This document shows positions 8,894 through 15,918 of a stretch of DNA of 64,000 nucleotides, in pieces. Both the position numbers and the translations under genes were made by a program. The DNA lies in the NCBI RefSeq assembly GCF_013410775.1, contig NZ_JACCFH010000001.1, positions 4,092,001-4,156,000 of the forward strand. The letters are read 5' to 3'. The DNA comes from Sphaerotilus montanus (GTDB taxonomy: Bacteria; Pseudomonadota; Gammaproteobacteria; Burkholderiales; Burkholderiaceae_C). Below the pieces are notes generated by a model. That model ran no database searches. It worked only from the letters and a program-made list of their open reading frames with translations, and was not told the DNA's origin. The number at the start of each line of letters is the position of its first letter. The stretch's first letter is position 1.

Positions 8894-9200
8894 CGATCCA
8901 GCGCACCAGCGCCCGGGCGTCCTCGGCGCTCAGGCGCTCGTGGGCGTCGACGTGACCGAAGAAACTGCCGGTGCGCAGCTGTTCGGCCAGGGCGGCTTCC
9001 TTGTCCGGCTGGCCCTGGTACTGCGCATAGTCCTTGGCCAGCGTGGCGAAGCTGGGGGTCTTCTTCTTCGGCGGGTCGCCGTGGCAGTTGTAGCAGCCCT
9101 TGTCGGCGGCCAGTCGGGCGCCGGTCTGCGCGGCGGCTGGCGGCCATGCGCTGACAGCCAGCAGGCCCGCCAGGGTCAGGCAGGTCAGCCGCGAAACCAC
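8871..9200 (-). CDS. Small periplasmic c-type cytochrome
   Basis: 109 residues from a GTG that overlaps the last codons of the thioredoxin-like gene; this start gives a signal peptide (LTCLTLAGLLAVSAWPPAAAQ). A single haem site CYNCH lies at residues 36-40. The distal Met ligand is not obvious, so a His/other axial pair or a low-potential haem is possible. Last gene of the arsenic operon; it could pass electrons for a redox step there, but this is inference from position only. Confidence 0.8.
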   Translation of the reverse strand: MVSRLTCLTLAGLLAVSAWPPAAAQTGARLAADKGCYNCHGDPPKKKTPSFATLAKDYAQYQGQPDKEAALAEQLRTGSFFGHVDAHERLSAEDARALVRWIVSGSPPP

Positions 9201-9418
9201 TGCTCGACCTTTTCCCGGGTCGGCACACCGCCCGCGTGGACCACCTTGCCATCGACCACGACACCGGGCGTGGCCATGACGCCATAGCCGACGATGTCGC
9301 GCATCTCCTCGACCTTGCTCAGCGTGATCGCCGCGCCGCGGGCCTGGGCGACCTGCTGGATCAGGGCGATGGTGTTGCGGCAGTTGGCACAGCCGGTGCC
9401 GAGAACCTGGATGTCCAT
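9185..9418 (-). CDS. Small thioredoxin-fold protein (redox-active disulfide protein 2 type)
   Basis: 77 residues with the motif GCANC near the N-terminus (Cys10 and Cys13) and the thioredoxin cis-Pro region VMATPGVVVDGKVV. This compact family lacks the extra helices of true thioredoxin and is repeatedly found beside YraQ/DUF318 permeases, as here (30 bases downstream of one). Likely a thiol donor or metal/arsenite-handling partner of the permease. Its 3' end overlaps the cytochrome start by 16 bases, implying translational coupling. Confidence 0.85.
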   Translation of the reverse strand: MDIQVLGTGCANCRNTIALIQQVAQARGAAITLSKVEEMRDIVGYGVMATPGVVVDGKVVHAGGVPTREKVEQWFRG

Positions 9419-9448
9419 GGGAGGGGTTCCTTGTCTGGATGGAGGGGG

Positions 9449-10498
9449 TCAGAGCAGGGCATTGAAGACGTAGCCGACCAGCAGGATGCCGCCAGCGACG
9501 ATGCCCATGAACGTGGCGATCAGCCGGACCTTGAGCACCTTGCGCAGGATGATGGCCTCGGGCAGCGAGAGCGCGATGACGCTCATCATGAACGCGAGTA
9601 CCGTGCCGAGCGCGGCTCCCTTGGCCAGCAGCGCCTGCACGATCGGGATGATCCCCGCTGCGTTGGTGTACATCGGCACGCCGACCAGGACTGCCAGCGG
9701 CACCGACCACCACGCCTCCCGGCCCATGAACGAGGCCATGAAGTCTTCCGGCACCCAGCCGTGGATGCCGGCGCCGACGGCGATGCCGGCCAGGATCCAG
9801 GGCCAGACCTTGCCGACGATCTCGCGCACGCTGGCGAACCCGGCGTCGATGCGGTCGGACAGGCCCAGGCCGTCGTGGTCCGCTTCGGCCTGCACCCGCG
9901 GCATGTCGCGCACCCAGTCCTCCAGGTGCGCCTCCATCTTCAGCCGCCCGATGGTCCAGCCCGCGACGATGGCCACCGACAGCCCCAGCCCGAGGTAGAG
10001 CAGCGCGATCTTCCAGCCGAACAGCCCGAACAGCAGCGTCAGCGCCACCTCGTTGACCATCGGCGCCGAGACCAGGAACGAGAACGTCACCCCGAGCGGC
10101 ACGCCCGCCTGCACGAAGCCGATGAACAGCGGCACGGCCGAGCACGAGCAGAACGGCGTGACGATGCCGAGCAGGGCGGCCATCACGTTGGCGACACCCT
10201 CGCTGCGGCCGGCGAGCAGGGCGCGGGTGCGCTCCGGCGTGAACCAGGAGTTCACCATGCCCATCACGAACACCACGCCCGTGAGCAGCAGCAGCACCTT
10301 GGGCGTGTCGTAGAGGAAGAACTGCAAGGCACCGCCGAGGTGGCTGGCGCGGTCGACGGGCAGCGCGGCGACCAGGGCTTCCGACACGGGAACCAGCGAC
10401 TGGTAGAGCAGCCACCAGACGGTGGCGGCTGCCAGCAGGAAGGCGGCAGGGTACCGGCGTGGCAAGTTCAGGGCGGTCGCGTGCATGGACTCCAGCAT
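9449..10498 (-). CDS. Permease of the DUF318/YraQ family (ArsP-like)
   Basis: 349 residues with about eight membrane helices in two halves separated by a charged cytosolic loop (about residues 185-225). The conserved motif TPFCSCS (residues 114-120) carries two cysteines; in ArsP, a member of this family, these cysteines matter for trivalent organoarsenical efflux. A second family signature is VGVPMYTNAAGIIPI. Located between acr3 and the thioredoxin-like gene in an operon that also encodes ArsI, so methylarsenite efflux is a reasonable but unproven role; other members are linked to copper or zinc. Confidence 0.75.
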   Translation of the reverse strand: MLESMHATALNLPRRYPAAFLLAAATVWWLLYQSLVPVSEALVAALPVDRASHLGGALQFFLYDTPKVLLLLTGVVFVMGMVNSWFTPERTRALLAGRSEGVANVMAALLGIVTPFCSCSAVPLFIGFVQAGVPLGVTFSFLVSAPMVNEVALTLLFGLFGWKIALLYLGLGLSVAIVAGWTIGRLKMEAHLEDWVRDMPRVQAEADHDGLGLSDRIDAGFASVREIVGKVWPWILAGIAVGAGIHGWVPEDFMASFMGREAWWSVPLAVLVGVPMYTNAAGIIPIVQALLAKGAALGTVLAFMMSVIALSLPEAIILRKVLKVRLIATFMGIVAGGILLVGYVFNALL

Positions 10499-10530
10499 GC
10501 GGGACCCTGCGTGCGGCCCCTTGATGCAGA

Positions 10531-11568
10531 TCAGGGGCGGTGCAGCGCGGAGCCCGCCTCGTACCAGCCCTTGCTCTGGTTCACCACCCGCACCACCAGC
10601 AGCATCACTGGCACCTCGATCAGCACGCCGACGACGGTGGCCAGCGCCGCACCCGACTCGAACCCGAACAGGCTGATCGCCGCGGCCACCGCCAGCTCGA
10701 AGAAGTTGCTCGCGCCGATCAATGCGGAAGGACACGCGACGTTGTGCGCCTCGCCGACCCGCCGGTTCAGCCAGTAGGCCAGCGCCGAGTTGAACAGCAC
10801 CTGGATCAGGATCGGCACCGCCAGCATCGCGATCACCAGTGGCTCGCGCAGGATGGCCTCGCCCTGGAACGCGAACAGCAGCACCAGCGTCAGCAGCAGC
10901 GCGCTGACGGACCACGGCCCGATCTTTTCCAGCGCCGCATCGAACGCCGCCTGCCCGCGCGCCAGCAGCGCCCGTCGCCAGAGCTGCGCGATGACCACCG
11001 GCACCACGATGTAGAGCACCACCGAGGTCAGCAGCGTGTCCCACGGCACCGTGATCGACGACAGGCCGAGCAGCAGCGCGACGATCGGCGCGAAGGCGAA
11101 CACCATGATCGTGTCGTTCAACGCCACCTGCGACAGCGTGAACAGCGGGTGCCCGTTGGTGAGCCGGCTCCAGACGAAGACCATCGCGGTGCAGGGTGCG
11201 GCAGCCAGCAGGATCAGGCCGGCGATGTAGCTGTCCAGTTGCCCGGCGGGCAGCCACGGCGCGAAGACATGGCGCACGAAGATCCAGCCCAGCAGCGCCA
11301 TCGAGAACGGCTTGACCGCCCAGTTGATGAACAGCGTGACGCCGATGCCGCGCCAGTGCTGGCGGACCTGGTGCAGCGCGCCGAAATCGACCTTCAGCAG
11401 CATCGGGATGACCATCACCCAGATCAGCAGGCCGACCGGCAGGTTGACCTTGGCGACCTCCATGCCGCCGATGGCCTGGACCGGGCCGGGCAAGGCCTGA
11501 CCCAGCGCGATGCCGACGACGATGCAGAGGAAGACCCAGACGGTGAGGTAGCGCTCGAAGACGTTCAT
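10531..11568 (-). CDS. acr3: Arsenite efflux transporter, Acr3 family
   Basis: 345 residues, ten predicted membrane helices. The Acr3 signature AAPCTAMVFVWS contains the essential membrane Cys (residue 126). The second half has the paired CPSALIGASNFFELAVAAA motif with its Cys/Asn/Glu residues. It exports As(III), driven by proton motive force, and completes the arsenate reduction pathway of the two arsC genes just upstream (16 bases from the first). Length and motifs match the family fully. Confidence 0.93.
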   Translation of the reverse strand: MNVFERYLTVWVFLCIVVGIALGQALPGPVQAIGGMEVAKVNLPVGLLIWVMVIPMLLKVDFGALHQVRQHWRGIGVTLFINWAVKPFSMALLGWIFVRHVFAPWLPAGQLDSYIAGLILLAAAPCTAMVFVWSRLTNGHPLFTLSQVALNDTIMVFAFAPIVALLLGLSSITVPWDTLLTSVVLYIVVPVVIAQLWRRALLARGQAAFDAALEKIGPWSVSALLLTLVLLFAFQGEAILREPLVIAMLAVPILIQVLFNSALAYWLNRRVGEAHNVACPSALIGASNFFELAVAAAISLFGFESGAALATVVGVLIEVPVMLLVVRVVNQSKGWYEAGSALHRP

Positions 11569-11584
11569 GGGGTGTCTCCTGCGC

Positions 11585-12085
11585 TCAGCTCTGGCCGATG
11601 GCGACGAGCGCGGCCTGCAGCGCCGCGCGGTCCATCGTCTCCAGCGGCAGGGCCAGCAATTGCAGCATCCGGTAGCCGATGGCCTGCCGGGTCAGCTCGA
11701 AGGCGCGGGGCTTGTCGGCCTCGGCCGCGTTGGACGGATCCGGGTAACCCCAGTGCACCTTGACCGGCTGCTGGCCTGCACCGCCGAAGAACACCGGGCA
11801 GGACTCGGCGGCTGCGGAGTCGCACACGGTGATCACGATCGACAGCGGCGGCGCGTCCGGCGTGGTGAACGCGTCCCAGCTCTTGCTGCGGTAGGCGCTG
11901 GTGTCGATGCCGGCGCCGTTCAGGGCCTGGATCGCGTACGGGTTGATGCGGCCGCTCGGGGCGCTGCCGGCGCTGTGGGCGCGGACATCCTTGCCGAGCC
12001 GGGCCGCGAGGTGGTTCAGCATGCCCTCGGACAGCACGCTGCGGGCCGAGTTGTGGGTGCAGAGAATGAGAACGTGGGTGGTCAT
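11585..12085 (-). CDS. arsC: Arsenate reductase, low-molecular-weight phosphatase family (copy 1)
   Basis: 166 residues. The P-loop CTHNSARS starts at Cys9, followed by HSAGSAPSGRINP and the LSIVITVCDSAAAESCPVF region, whose additional cysteines would resolve the arsenylated intermediate. HWGYPDPS holds the general acid Asp. This is the longer, glutathione/glutaredoxin- or thioredoxin-coupled arsenate reductase subtype frequent in proteobacterial ars operons. It reduces As(V) to As(III) for Acr3 export. It lies 15 bases downstream of a second, clearly paralogous arsC. Confidence 0.9.
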   Translation of the reverse strand: MTTHVLILCTHNSARSVLSEGMLNHLAARLGKDVRAHSAGSAPSGRINPYAIQALNGAGIDTSAYRSKSWDAFTTPDAPPLSIVITVCDSAAAESCPVFFGGAGQQPVKVHWGYPDPSNAAEADKPRAFELTRQAIGYRMLQLLALPLETMDRAALQAALVAIGQS

Positions 12086-12100
12086 GGACGTGTGGAGAAC

Positions 12101-12595
12101 TCAGGATTGGCCGATGCTGCGCAGCTCGTGTGTCAGTGCCATGGCGTCGAGCTTGTCGATCGGCAAGGCCAGCATCAGATCGATGCGGCGCTTGAGCGTG
12201 AGCGCGGTATCGACGAACTTCTGCAAGCGCTGGGCGTCGCTGCCTTCGGCGGCGACCGGGTCGGGGACGCCCCAGTGCGCGCTGATCGGCTGGCCCGGCC
12301 AGTGCGGACAGACTTCACCGGCCGCCTGGTCGCAGACCGTGAAGATGAAGTCCAGCACCGGGGCGCCTGGTGCGGCAAATTCGTCCCATGACTTGCTGCG
12401 CAGACCTTCGGTCGGCAATTTCAGCTGCGCCAGCGCCTGGAGCGTCAGCGGATGGACGGCGCCAGCCGGATGGCTTCCGGCCGAATGGGCGACGAACCGG
12501 TCGCCGCCCAGTTGCCGCAGCATGGCTTCGGCCAGGACGGACCGGGCGGAATTGCCGGTGCAGAGGAAGAGGACATGGCGAGGGCGCTGGTGCAT
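12101..12595 (-). CDS. arsC: Arsenate reductase, low-molecular-weight phosphatase family (copy 2)
   Basis: 164 residues from the ATG with GGAG seven bases upstream; a longer frame opens at 12646. The P-loop CTGNSARS starts at Cys12; HSAGSHPAG, FTVCDQAAGEVCP and HWGVPDP are present. It is similar in layout to the neighbouring arsC but clearly diverged (for example CTGN against CTHN, and a FDTALTLKRRI-type C-terminal part), so this is an old duplication or separate recruitment rather than a recent tandem copy. Same predicted reaction, As(V) to As(III). Confidence 0.9.
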   Translation of the reverse strand: MHQRPRHVLFLCTGNSARSVLAEAMLRQLGGDRFVAHSAGSHPAGAVHPLTLQALAQLKLPTEGLRSKSWDEFAAPGAPVLDFIFTVCDQAAGEVCPHWPGQPISAHWGVPDPVAAEGSDAQRLQKFVDTALTLKRRIDLMLALPIDKLDAMALTHELRSIGQS

Positions 12596-12664
12596 GGCAG
12601 GCTCCGTGCAGTTGGTCTGCGAGACCGTGGTGAATGCAATGGACATCGGAACTTGGCAATCGGC

Positions 12665-13180
12665 TCAGCAGCAGCTGCTGCTGCCGCCGCCCGTGGCCGG
12701 CGTGCTGATCGCGATGCCCAGCGGTTTGCCGCGCACGGTCGGTCCGGTGGCCGGGCGGGTGTTCGGGGCGCAGCAGGCCGTGGCGGTCGGGGTGGCATCG
12801 GCCCGCTCCCGGAACACGGGGATGTTGCCCAGCGTGTGGAAGTGTTCCCAGGCAATGCCTTGCGGATCGGTCACCCAGTGCTTCTCGCTGCGGGCGTAGC
12901 AGCAGCTGGTGGCGCCTTCGTCGAGCAGCGCCAGGTCGGCAGCCTCGGCACGGGCCTTCAGTCCGGCGAGTTCCTCGGCGTTGTCGGTCTGGATGCCGAG
13001 GTGGTCGAGGCCGGGCTGGCTGCCGCGGGTCGAGATGGCGAAGTTGACGGCCGGATCGTCGAGCATCCACTTGGCGTAGTCGCCTTCGACGCGGGCCGGT
13101 TCGGCGGCGAACAGCTTCGAATAGAAGGCGATGCTCTGGGACAGGTCATCGACGTGGAGGTGGACATGGAAACGCTTCAT
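12665..13180 (-). CDS. arsI: ArsI-type C-As lyase (vicinal oxygen chelate fold)
   Basis: 171 residues. The Fe(II) ligands of the VOC fold can be placed at His5 (or His7), His60 and Glu112. The vicinal cysteine pair Cys93-Cys94 (TSCCYAR) matches the methylarsenite-binding pair of ArsI. The family demethylates MAs(III), and also cleaves the C-As bond of trivalent roxarsone, to As(III), which the linked Acr3 would export. The C-terminus adds a Cys-rich tail (ACCAP, SSSCC) that could collect the metalloid. The closely related CadI branch cannot be excluded, but the operon context favours ArsI. Confidence 0.85.
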   Translation of the reverse strand: MKRFHVHLHVDDLSQSIAFYSKLFAAEPARVEGDYAKWMLDDPAVNFAISTRGSQPGLDHLGIQTDNAEELAGLKARAEAADLALLDEGATSCCYARSEKHWVTDPQGIAWEHFHTLGNIPVFRERADATPTATACCAPNTRPATGPTVRGKPLGIAISTPATGGGSSSCC

Positions 13181-13201
13181 GGCGGGACTCCGGTCAGGGG
13201 T

Positions 13202-13540
13202 TCAGCAGCAGGTGGTGCCGCAGTCGGGTGTGGGGGTGGTGGCGCAGGTGGTGGCCGAACCTTCGCAGCAGTGCGCGGTGAGGTAGGCGAGCAGGGCGTT
13301 CATCTGCGCCATCGCGGCGCGGTAGATGAGGTTGCGGCCGTCCCGCTCCTGGCTGACGAGGCCGGCGTGCGTCAGCTCCTTCAGGTGGAAGGACAGGGTC
13401 GAGGCCGGCACGTCGAGCAGCGCGCCGAGCGCGCCGGGGGTCATGCCGTCCAGGCCGGCGCCAACGAGGGCCCGGAACACGCGCAGCCGCATCGGCTGGG
13501 CCAGCGCGGCCAGTGCAGTGGTGGCGGTTGATTCTTCCAT
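13202..13540 (-). CDS. arsR: ArsR-family arsenic-responsive repressor
   Basis: 112 residues from the ATG at 13540; a GTG at 13576 would add 12 residues and run through the putative operator, so it is less likely. The winged-helix core contains the recognition helix VPASTLSFHLKELTHAGLV. The C-terminus carries Cys91-Cys92 and Cys99, the arsenite sensor arrangement of AfArsR-type repressors, plus an additional Cys107, Cys111-Cys112. It should repress its own operon (arsR to cytochrome c, all minus strand with short gaps) and be released by As(III). Divergent from an OmpR-type regulator. Confidence 0.92.
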   Translation of the reverse strand: MEESTATTALAALAQPMRLRVFRALVGAGLDGMTPGALGALLDVPASTLSFHLKELTHAGLVSQERDGRNLIYRAAMAQMNALLAYLTAHCCEGSATTCATTPTPDCGTTCC

Positions 13541-13542
13541 GA

Positions 13543-13558
13543 TTCCATTATGCTGGAA
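13543..13558. promoter_or_regulatory. Candidate ArsR operator
   Basis: TTCCA, six bases, TGGAA: a perfect 5-bp inverted repeat directly upstream of the arsR start codon. Two further TTCCA elements follow within 35 bases (ATTCCACACGATTTCCAC). Position and symmetry fit an autorepression site; the exact consensus for this ArsR subgroup was not tested. Confidence 0.45.
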
Positions 13559-13600
13559 ATATAGGTGTAATTCCACACGATTTCCACTACCGGCACCTGT

Positions 13601-13617
13601 CTGTCAAAACGCTGTCA
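13601..13617 (+). promoter_or_regulatory. Candidate Pho box
   Basis: CTGTCAAAACG followed by CTGTCAC: two CTGTCA half-sites exactly 11 bp apart, the spacing and sequence of a PhoB-binding Pho box. It lies 56 bases upstream of the orphan OmpR-type regulator start and between it and arsR. This suggests the regulator belongs to the phosphate-starvation regulon. Confidence 0.6.
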
Positions 13618-13672
13618 CATGACGGCGCGACCATGACAGTTCCGCTTCTGGCCCACCGGTGAGTCGATCCCC

Positions 13673-14356
13673 ATGCATGAACCTGCCGTTCCCGCGCCAC
13701 GCCCGCCCCACAGGACTGTTCTCGTGGTGGTGGAGGAGGCGGTGATCCGCGAACTGCTCGCGGTCCATTTCCGGTTCGCCGGGTTCTTTCCGATGCTGGC
13801 GGCATCGTCGGCCGAGGCGCGGCGGCTCGCGGGCGAGGTGCGTCCCGATGTGGTGCTGGTCGATCCGGATGTGCCGGCCACGGCCGACACCGGCTTCGCG
13901 GCCGAGGCCGTGCCGCCCTTGCCGCTGGTGCTGGTGTCCGCACAGGCAGTGGCCGGATGCAACGCGGTGCTGCGGCTGCGCAAGCCGTTTTCCCCGCGCG
14001 AACTGGTGGGCGAGGTGGTGCGGCTGCTGCGGCGCGATCCGCAGCGCCTGCGCGCCGGCCCGATCGTGATCGATGCCGAGCGGCACCTGATCACGGTGAA
14101 CCGCCAGGGCCGGGCGACGCCGATCGAGCTGGCCCCGGTGGAGCTGAAGCTGCTGCAGTGCCTGATGGCACGGCCGGACCACGCGATCGAGCGCCAGCAC
14201 ATCCTGTCCAGCGTCTGGGGCAAGGGCAGCGAGGTCGACGTCCGCACCGTGGACCAGAACATCAAGCGTCTGCGCCGCTGTCTGGAGGAGGCCGGCGCGG
14301 GGGATGTCATCCGCACCGTGCGCGGTGTCGGCTACCGCTTCAGCTCGGCACCCTGA
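13673..14356 (+). CDS. OmpR/PhoB-type response regulator (orphan)
   Basis: 227 residues. Receiver domain 14-115: the acidic pair is Glu-Glu (VVVEEAV), the phosphoacceptor Asp sits in VVLVDPD, the switch Ser in LVLVSAQ and the conserved Lys in LRKPFS. It is shorter than usual between the Asp and Lys strands. The C-terminal winged helix is canonical: LAPVELKLLQCLMARPDHAIERQ, VDVRTVDQNIKRLRR, IRTVRGVGYRF. No partner kinase is adjacent; phoU starts 123 bases downstream. A candidate Pho box in front links it to phosphate control. Confidence 0.85.
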   Translation: MHEPAVPAPRPPHRTVLVVVEEAVIRELLAVHFRFAGFFPMLAASSAEARRLAGEVRPDVVLVDPDVPATADTGFAAEAVPPLPLVLVSAQAVAGCNAVLRLRKPFSPRELVGEVVRLLRRDPQRLRAGPIVIDAERHLITVNRQGRATPIELAPVELKLLQCLMARPDHAIERQHILSSVWGKGSEVDVRTVDQNIKRLRRCLEEAGAGDVIRTVRGVGYRFSSAP

Positions 14357-14393
14357 AGGCCATGCCGTTCAGGGTGTCCGTTCATGACGCCCG

Positions 14394-14410
14394 TTGTCAC
14401 CAAAGTTTCA
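14394..14410 (+). promoter_or_regulatory. Candidate Pho box upstream of phoU
   Basis: TTGTCACCAAA followed by GTTTCAC: half-sites 11 bp apart, a weaker match to the CTGTCA repeat than the one at 13601. It lies about 70 bases upstream of phoU, in the expected place for PhoB activation of phoU-phoB-phoR. The spacing match supports it; the second half-site has one mismatch in the core. Confidence 0.45.
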
Positions 14411-14479
14411 CAGTGGCTGCCTACAGTGGCCCAGTTCCCGCTACAGGCCATTCCGGCCCACATCCAGGGAGGACCCCCA

Positions 14480-15181
14480 ATGAGCGACAAGCATCTCTCT
14501 AGCCAGTTCGACGCTGAACTCAGCGCCATCTCGGCCCGGGTACTCGAAATGGGCGGTCTGGTCGAAGCCCAGGTCGCGCAGGCGGTCTACGCGCTGACCC
14601 ACTTCAGCCATGTGACGGCCGAACAGGTGATCCGCCAGGAGCACCGGGTCAACCAGATGGAGATCGAGATGGACCGCGATCTCTCCACCGTCATCGCCCG
14701 CCGCCAGCCGACGGCCCGCGACCTGCGCCTGCTGATCGCCACGTCGAAGACCATCGGCAATCTGGAGCGCGTCGGCGACGAGGCCGCCCGCATCGCGCGC
14801 ACCGTGCAGCGCGTGACGAACTTCGGCATGTCCGGCCGTCTGCCGATCGCGGACGTCGCGTTCGAGGCCGGCCTCGCGATCGCCTCGCTGCGCCGGGCAC
14901 TCGATGCCTTCGCCCGGCTGGATGCGCTGCAGGCCCTGCAGGTCATCAAGCAGGACAGCGAGATCGACGCCGAGTTCGACGGCCTGATGCGCAAGCTCAT
15001 CACCTACATGATGGAAGACCCGCGCACCATCTCGGCCTGCATCGACCTGGTCTTTGTCGTCAAGGCGCTGGAGCGTGTCGGCGACCATGCCAAGAACATC
15101 GCCGAACAGGTGATCTACGTCGTCAAGGGCGCCGATGTGCGCCACACGCCGCCCGACAGCGTCGAGACGGTGGTGCAGTGA
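14480..15181 (+). CDS. phoU: Phosphate signalling regulator PhoU
   Basis: 233 residues, start set by GGGAGGA eight bases upstream. Two three-helix bundles carry the PhoU metal/contact motifs: RQEHRVNQMEIEMDRDL in the first half and DSEIDAEFDGLMRKLITYM in the second, with matching NLERVGDEAARIARTVQ and ALERVGDHAKNIAEQVIY segments. It is a peripheral membrane protein that holds PhoR inactive when the Pst transporter is saturated. pstSCAB, which often precedes phoU, is absent from this window, so the operon here is only phoU-phoB-phoR. Confidence 0.95.
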   Translation: MSDKHLSSQFDAELSAISARVLEMGGLVEAQVAQAVYALTHFSHVTAEQVIRQEHRVNQMEIEMDRDLSTVIARRQPTARDLRLLIATSKTIGNLERVGDEAARIARTVQRVTNFGMSGRLPIADVAFEAGLAIASLRRALDAFARLDALQALQVIKQDSEIDAEFDGLMRKLITYMMEDPRTISACIDLVFVVKALERVGDHAKNIAEQVIYVVKGADVRHTPPDSVETVVQ

Positions 15182-15210
15182 GCCACCGCCACAACAGGGA
15201 CTGAAAGACC

Positions 15211-15918
15211 ATGGGACGCATCCTGATCGTCGAGGACGAGCCGGCCATCGCCGAGCTGATCGCGCTGAATCTGCGCTACGAAGGCCATGACGTGCGGGTG
15301 GCCGGCACTGCCGACGCCGCCGTGCGGCAGGTCACTGAACAGCTGCCCGAGCTGGTCATCCTGGACTGGATGCTGCCGGGCGAGTCGGGGGTGTCGCTGG
15401 CACGCCGCTGGCGGTCGGACGCCCGCACGCGGGAGCTGCCCATCATCATGCTGACGGCCCGCTCGGAAGAGCGCGACCTGATCCAGGGTCTCGACGCCGG
15501 TGCGGACGACTACCTGACCAAGCCGTTCTCGACCGGCGAGCTGCTGGCGCGCATCCGTGCGGTGCTGCGCCGCAAGCTGCCCGAGGCGCTGGACACGCCG
15601 ATCGAGGCCGGCCCGATCCGGCTCGATCCGGCCACGCGCCGCGTCTGGCACGGGCAGGAAGAGGTCCCGCTCGGCCCGACCGAGTTCCGCCTGCTGCGCT
15701 TCCTGATGTCGCATCCGGAGCGGGTGCACAGCCGCAACCAGTTGCTGGACCGCGTCTGGGGTGACCATGTGTTCATCGAGGAGCGCACGGTCGATGTCCA
15801 CATCAAGCGGCTGCGCGCCTCGCTCGCACCGGCCGGGTGTGCCGACCTGATCGAGACGGTGCGCGGTGCCGGCTACCGCCTGGCCCGACCGAACCTGACC
15901 AGCCAGGCGGCCCAGTGA
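15211..15918 (+). CDS. phoB: Phosphate regulon response regulator PhoB
   Basis: 235 residues. Receiver: VEDEPAI acidic pocket, phosphoacceptor Asp in LVILDWMLPG, Thr in IIMLTARSEE, Lys in YLTKPFST. The DNA-binding wing includes LGPTEFRLLRFLMSHPERV, DVHIKRLRASL and ETVRGAGYRL, all typical of PhoB. It starts 29 bases after phoU and ends in GTGA, where the GTG starts phoR, so kinase and regulator are translationally coupled. Confidence 0.95.
   Translation: MGRILIVEDEPAIAELIALNLRYEGHDVRVAGTADAAVRQVTEQLPELVILDWMLPGESGVSLARRWRSDARTRELPIIMLTARSEERDLIQGLDAGADDYLTKPFSTGELLARIRAVLRRKLPEALDTPIEAGPIRLDPATRRVWHGQEEVPLGPTEFRLLRFLMSHPERVHSRNQLLDRVWGDHVFIEERTVDVHIKRLRASLAPAGCADLIETVRGAGYRLARPNLTSQAAQ

Noticed and set aside
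11585-12595. The two arsC genes as a recent tandem duplication
   Set aside because: Protein sequences share motifs but differ throughout, including the P-loop; recent duplication is not supported.
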